From contig JAUCGD010000066.1 of NCBI GenBank assembly GCA_030377945.1, positions 1 to 15,517 on the forward strand: a stretch of DNA of 15,517 nucleotides, written 5' to 3'. The notes below the pieces were generated by a model, which had not been told where the DNA came from, ran no database searches, and saw nothing but the letters and a program-made list of their open reading frames with translations. The translations under genes were made by a program, and so were the position numbers. This document shows positions 14,401-15,517 of the stretch, in pieces; positions within the stretch are counted from its first letter, which is position 1, and each line of letters starts with the position of its first letter. Source of the DNA: Desulfobacterales bacterium HSG17 (GTDB taxonomy: Bacteria; Desulfobacterota; Desulfobacteria; Desulfobacterales; Desulfococcaceae).

Positions 14401-15075
14401 TTCTGCTTCCAGACGTTCAATATTTTCCTTATGCTCATCTATATTATCCGGTTTTTTTAGATGAAAATCCTGAATACTTTCTTTTAATTTTAACAGTTTT
14501 TCATTTTCTTCATCTGTTTTTTTAATAGTATCCTGGGTGTATTGGGAAAGAATCTGAGGCCCTATTATCTTTTCAAGAATTTCAGCACGTTCATTATCCA
14601 AAGCATTTAAAAACGCAGCAAATTCACCCTGGGCAAGCATTACAGACCTGCAAAAACGTTTAAAATCAAGACCTGTCAGCTCTGCAATTTTTGATCGAAC
14701 AGTATTGACTTTATCTTCAAGGATCTTTTCATCTCCATTTATACCTGTCAGCATCATGTCAGGATGGTAACGATTTTCTTTGGATCGTTTTAAAGACCAT
14801 TTTGATTTAAAAACCGATTGGTTAACTGAAAAAGAAACTTCAGAATAAGATTCTGAATTATCCCCGGTGACTATAAGATCATCAGAGTTTTTTGCCCTGG
14901 CAGTCTGTCCGTAAAGTGCAAGGGATAGAGAATCAAGAATGCTGGTTTTCCCTGCTCCGTTTGGCCCTGTAATTGCAAATATCCCGGCATCTGAAAGTGG
15001 AGACTGATCAAAATTGATTTCCCATTCTCCTTTTAATGAATTTATATTTTTAAATCTCACTTTTAAAATTTTCAT
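11491..15075 (-). CDS. sbcC: Exonuclease subunit SbcC (Rad50-like SMC ATPase)
   Basis: ATPase subunit of the SbcCD nuclease, which opens hairpins and protein-blocked DNA ends and removes long palindromes. The 1194 residues make it somewhat longer than E. coli SbcC. The N-terminal head has MKILKVRFKNINSLKGEWEI and Walker A GPNGAGKTS (37-45), with the Q-loop in MLAQGEFAAF (Q149). Long coiled coils (about 185-575 and 610-1060) flank the zinc hook CPLC (C587, C590). The C-terminal head has the signature LSGGE (1101-1105), Walker B SLFLDEGFG with D1133/E1134, and the switch His in ISHV (H1166). All motifs are intact. The start at 15075 follows GGGGAAAAA and GGAGG further up. Its usual partner sbcD is not upstream within the window nor downstream. 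It is transcribed towards the PEP-CTERM control region. Confidence 0.95.
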   Translation of the reverse strand: MKILKVRFKNINSLKGEWEINFDQSPLSDAGIFAITGPNGAGKTSILDSLSLALYGQTARAKNSDDLIVTGDNSESYSEVSFSVNQSVFKSKWSLKRSKENRYHPDMMLTGINGDEKILEDKVNTVRSKIAELTGLDFKRFCRSVMLAQGEFAAFLNALDNERAEILEKIIGPQILSQYTQDTIKKTDEENEKLLKLKESIQDFHLKKPDNIDEHKENIERLEAEYNKTEEILFELKEQKEKHKHKKQINKEYEDIQLELANIQDKKSQKNEEFTRLKKAQQALPLQSTIEQHDIHEQNAAQILGNKENLKTEIPLQEEKLKNLDQAKIKNDRELETIKARQDEEIESIEKVIGFDLDIESARKEFRERVEQLESLEKKQNENLNLQSETKQKIIDKQIAQTGLEKQLKADSSKENLGKDIPAIKTQVEQLEQTLILQTEIQKNHNNELKNEKKALAAQEKIENTINKIKNKNKAFSLKIEEKENALQNMLNGDSVEELETEYQNQKERLKTCKQLVKLGKQFHKQVLQKEKQGTKIQTALENAQSEYSQLLIEFETEQAVRDSFEHSIIISKYKSDRELLRANEPCPLCGSKEHPFISKGLPYENNPRHALKAQEKKLKVINKRAKSLSSQIDSLHQGEQLGHELRKEWEYLCRTIACEWTIDDIDSVVKNTKSLKKELKTLGKQLKGISKVRKKIIGSQENIDKNADKISDRQMVLEQAVSNASIQKNIVTKLKSDLNDINIKEDKQNHILNEYFEKYGETIPEKGRAGELILRLETVQEEYLNQTQETEALKTELKDLSDQAETLPRELAQFKNQADNLEVLVRESQEKQTELENIRAEFYGAGNPVQEKQIFEDKIKACEEKQNQIIQETETIIQKIEENLENLKQTEAEYKSICQELDSIKNLLSSKAIALGFNNIDEIREHILPKEQQQAIEDEQKAIDRELTEAKNRLEEIKDKLEQSKLEQEIQKSSDEISLEIQDIKKELDELNQNLKFSQEIIKDYESKEREYRQRTKVIEDQEKVCAELNTEKKHIQSGNEPEIKKRIQHLMFDHLLENTNKHLEELSGRYYIRANGEQGLGLEIEEANQNRVRRSTASLSGGESFIVSMALALGLSDIASDNRKIESLFLDEGFGMLDDETLYKVIATLKNIKANGKMVGVISHVKKLEDEIPTQIRVKKQSGGTSHIEIMP

Positions 15076-15128
15076 TTTTTCCCCATACCTCCGCTTAAGC
15101 TGTTACAGGATTTTAATATAAAAAAGGA

Positions 15129-15134
15129 ATTATA
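15129..15134 (-). promoter_or_regulatory. Candidate -10 box for sbcC
   Basis: TATAAT on the minus strand lies about 55 bases before the sbcC ATG. No good -35 hexamer is found at 16-18 bases. The rest of 15135-15366 shows no gene or structure that I can support. Confidence 0.3.
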
Positions 15135-15366
15135 GCAAAATTAGGCATCCTTCATTTATCAGTTTACACTTTTCATAGTCATTGGCTATAAAAAAAAATT
15201 CCTAGTGCCAAAACTTACACAATAGTTTTCCAGATTTGAGGATGCAAGTCAACTTCCCAATTCATAATTTCAACTTTTTGTCAAAGATCATCATTCCGGC
15301 AGTCCTGATTATGAGCATATTTACGTTCGTAGACTGTAAAAATAAAGACAATAAAGAGGTGCTTTC

Positions 15367-15471
15367 ATGAACCCTGCAATTATTTTAAAAATACTGATTC
15401 TAACGGATTTTGTTGAAACAATTAACCTATTGACTTTTAAAAAGATTTATAATATCAAATTTCCAAAATAA
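15367..15471 (+). CDS. Possible 34-residue small protein
   Basis: A short open frame starts at ATG 15367 with AAAGAGGTG five bases upstream (about 15352-15360), a good ribosome-binding site. The peptide begins MNPAIILKILILTDFVETIN and ends in a basic stretch with three FK/KK-type pairs. A hydrophobic first half and basic second half would suit a membrane-associated small protein, but length alone gives little support. It ends 20 bases before another plus-strand start and could be its leader. Function unknown. Confidence 0.35.
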   Translation: MNPAIILKILILTDFVETINLLTFKKIYNIKFPK

Positions 15472-15491
15472 ATACAAGGAAATATTATAAT

Positions 15492-15517
15492 ATGGAAGAC
15501 AAAGTCCGAACCCCGGC
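15492..15517 (+). CDS. Start of a plus-strand gene cut by the window end
   Basis: ATG 15492 is preceded by AAGGA (15476-15480) and opens MEDKVRTP before the window ends. The eight codons allow no identification. It is divergent from sbcC and is not in the orientation expected for a cotranscribed sbcD. Confidence 0.4.

Overview
The window suggests a Gram-negative, AT-rich bacterium, most likely an anaerobe of the Desulfobacterota (the old sulfate-reducing Deltaproteobacteria). The grounds are gene content: a branched-chain-type ABC transporter with a PaaK-like ligase, a QueH-type epoxyqueuosine reductase, a PEP-CTERM surface protein behind a GEMM-type riboswitch, and a GAF-fused GspE/PilB ATPase. 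This is inference from content; the sequence holds no rRNA or other marker that fixes the taxon.

Layout. Bases 1-3843 (+) are the end of an amino-acid uptake operon: livM (cut by the window edge), livG, livF and a phenylacetate-CoA-ligase-like gene. These overlap or abut, except that a palindromic repeat sits between livG and livF. Bases 3844-6697 (+) hold a second unit with a consensus-like sigma70 promoter, a small two-helix membrane protein and a GAF-T2SSE_N-ATPase protein. On the minus strand lie an M48 membrane peptidase with C-terminal TPRs (6737-8557), queH (8711-9262) and maf (9259-9858), the last two overlapping by ATGA. Next comes a PEP-CTERM exported protein (10037-10795) with a strong terminator and an unusually elaborate control region (10796-11425). 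After that is sbcC (11491-15075), with no sbcD in view. The right end carries a possible 34-residue ORF and the first codons of a further plus-strand gene.

The most interesting region is 10796-11425. Read on the minus strand, it holds three copies of a 15-base palindrome (one extended to 18-bp arms), two AT-rich direct repeats that partly resemble IHF sites, a sigma54-type -24/-12 promoter, and two tandem GEMM-I (cyclic-di-GMP-I) riboswitch aptamers. The second aptamer leads through a hairpin touching the Shine-Dalgarno into the PEP-CTERM gene. The first aptamer also has a Shine-Dalgarno-like sequence after it, but no gene. The proposed logic is an enhancer-binding activator plus sigma54 for transcription, then second-messenger control in the leader, acting on an exosortase-processed surface protein.

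A second theme is three intergenic palindromes (1703-1814, 8589-8681, 9901-9973). Their sequences differ but the architecture is the same: arms built of tandem 8-9 base units, outer ACCA...TGGT ends, and an A-run on the right. Two of them end in an identical 18-base sequence. They may be one family of non-autonomous dispersed elements.
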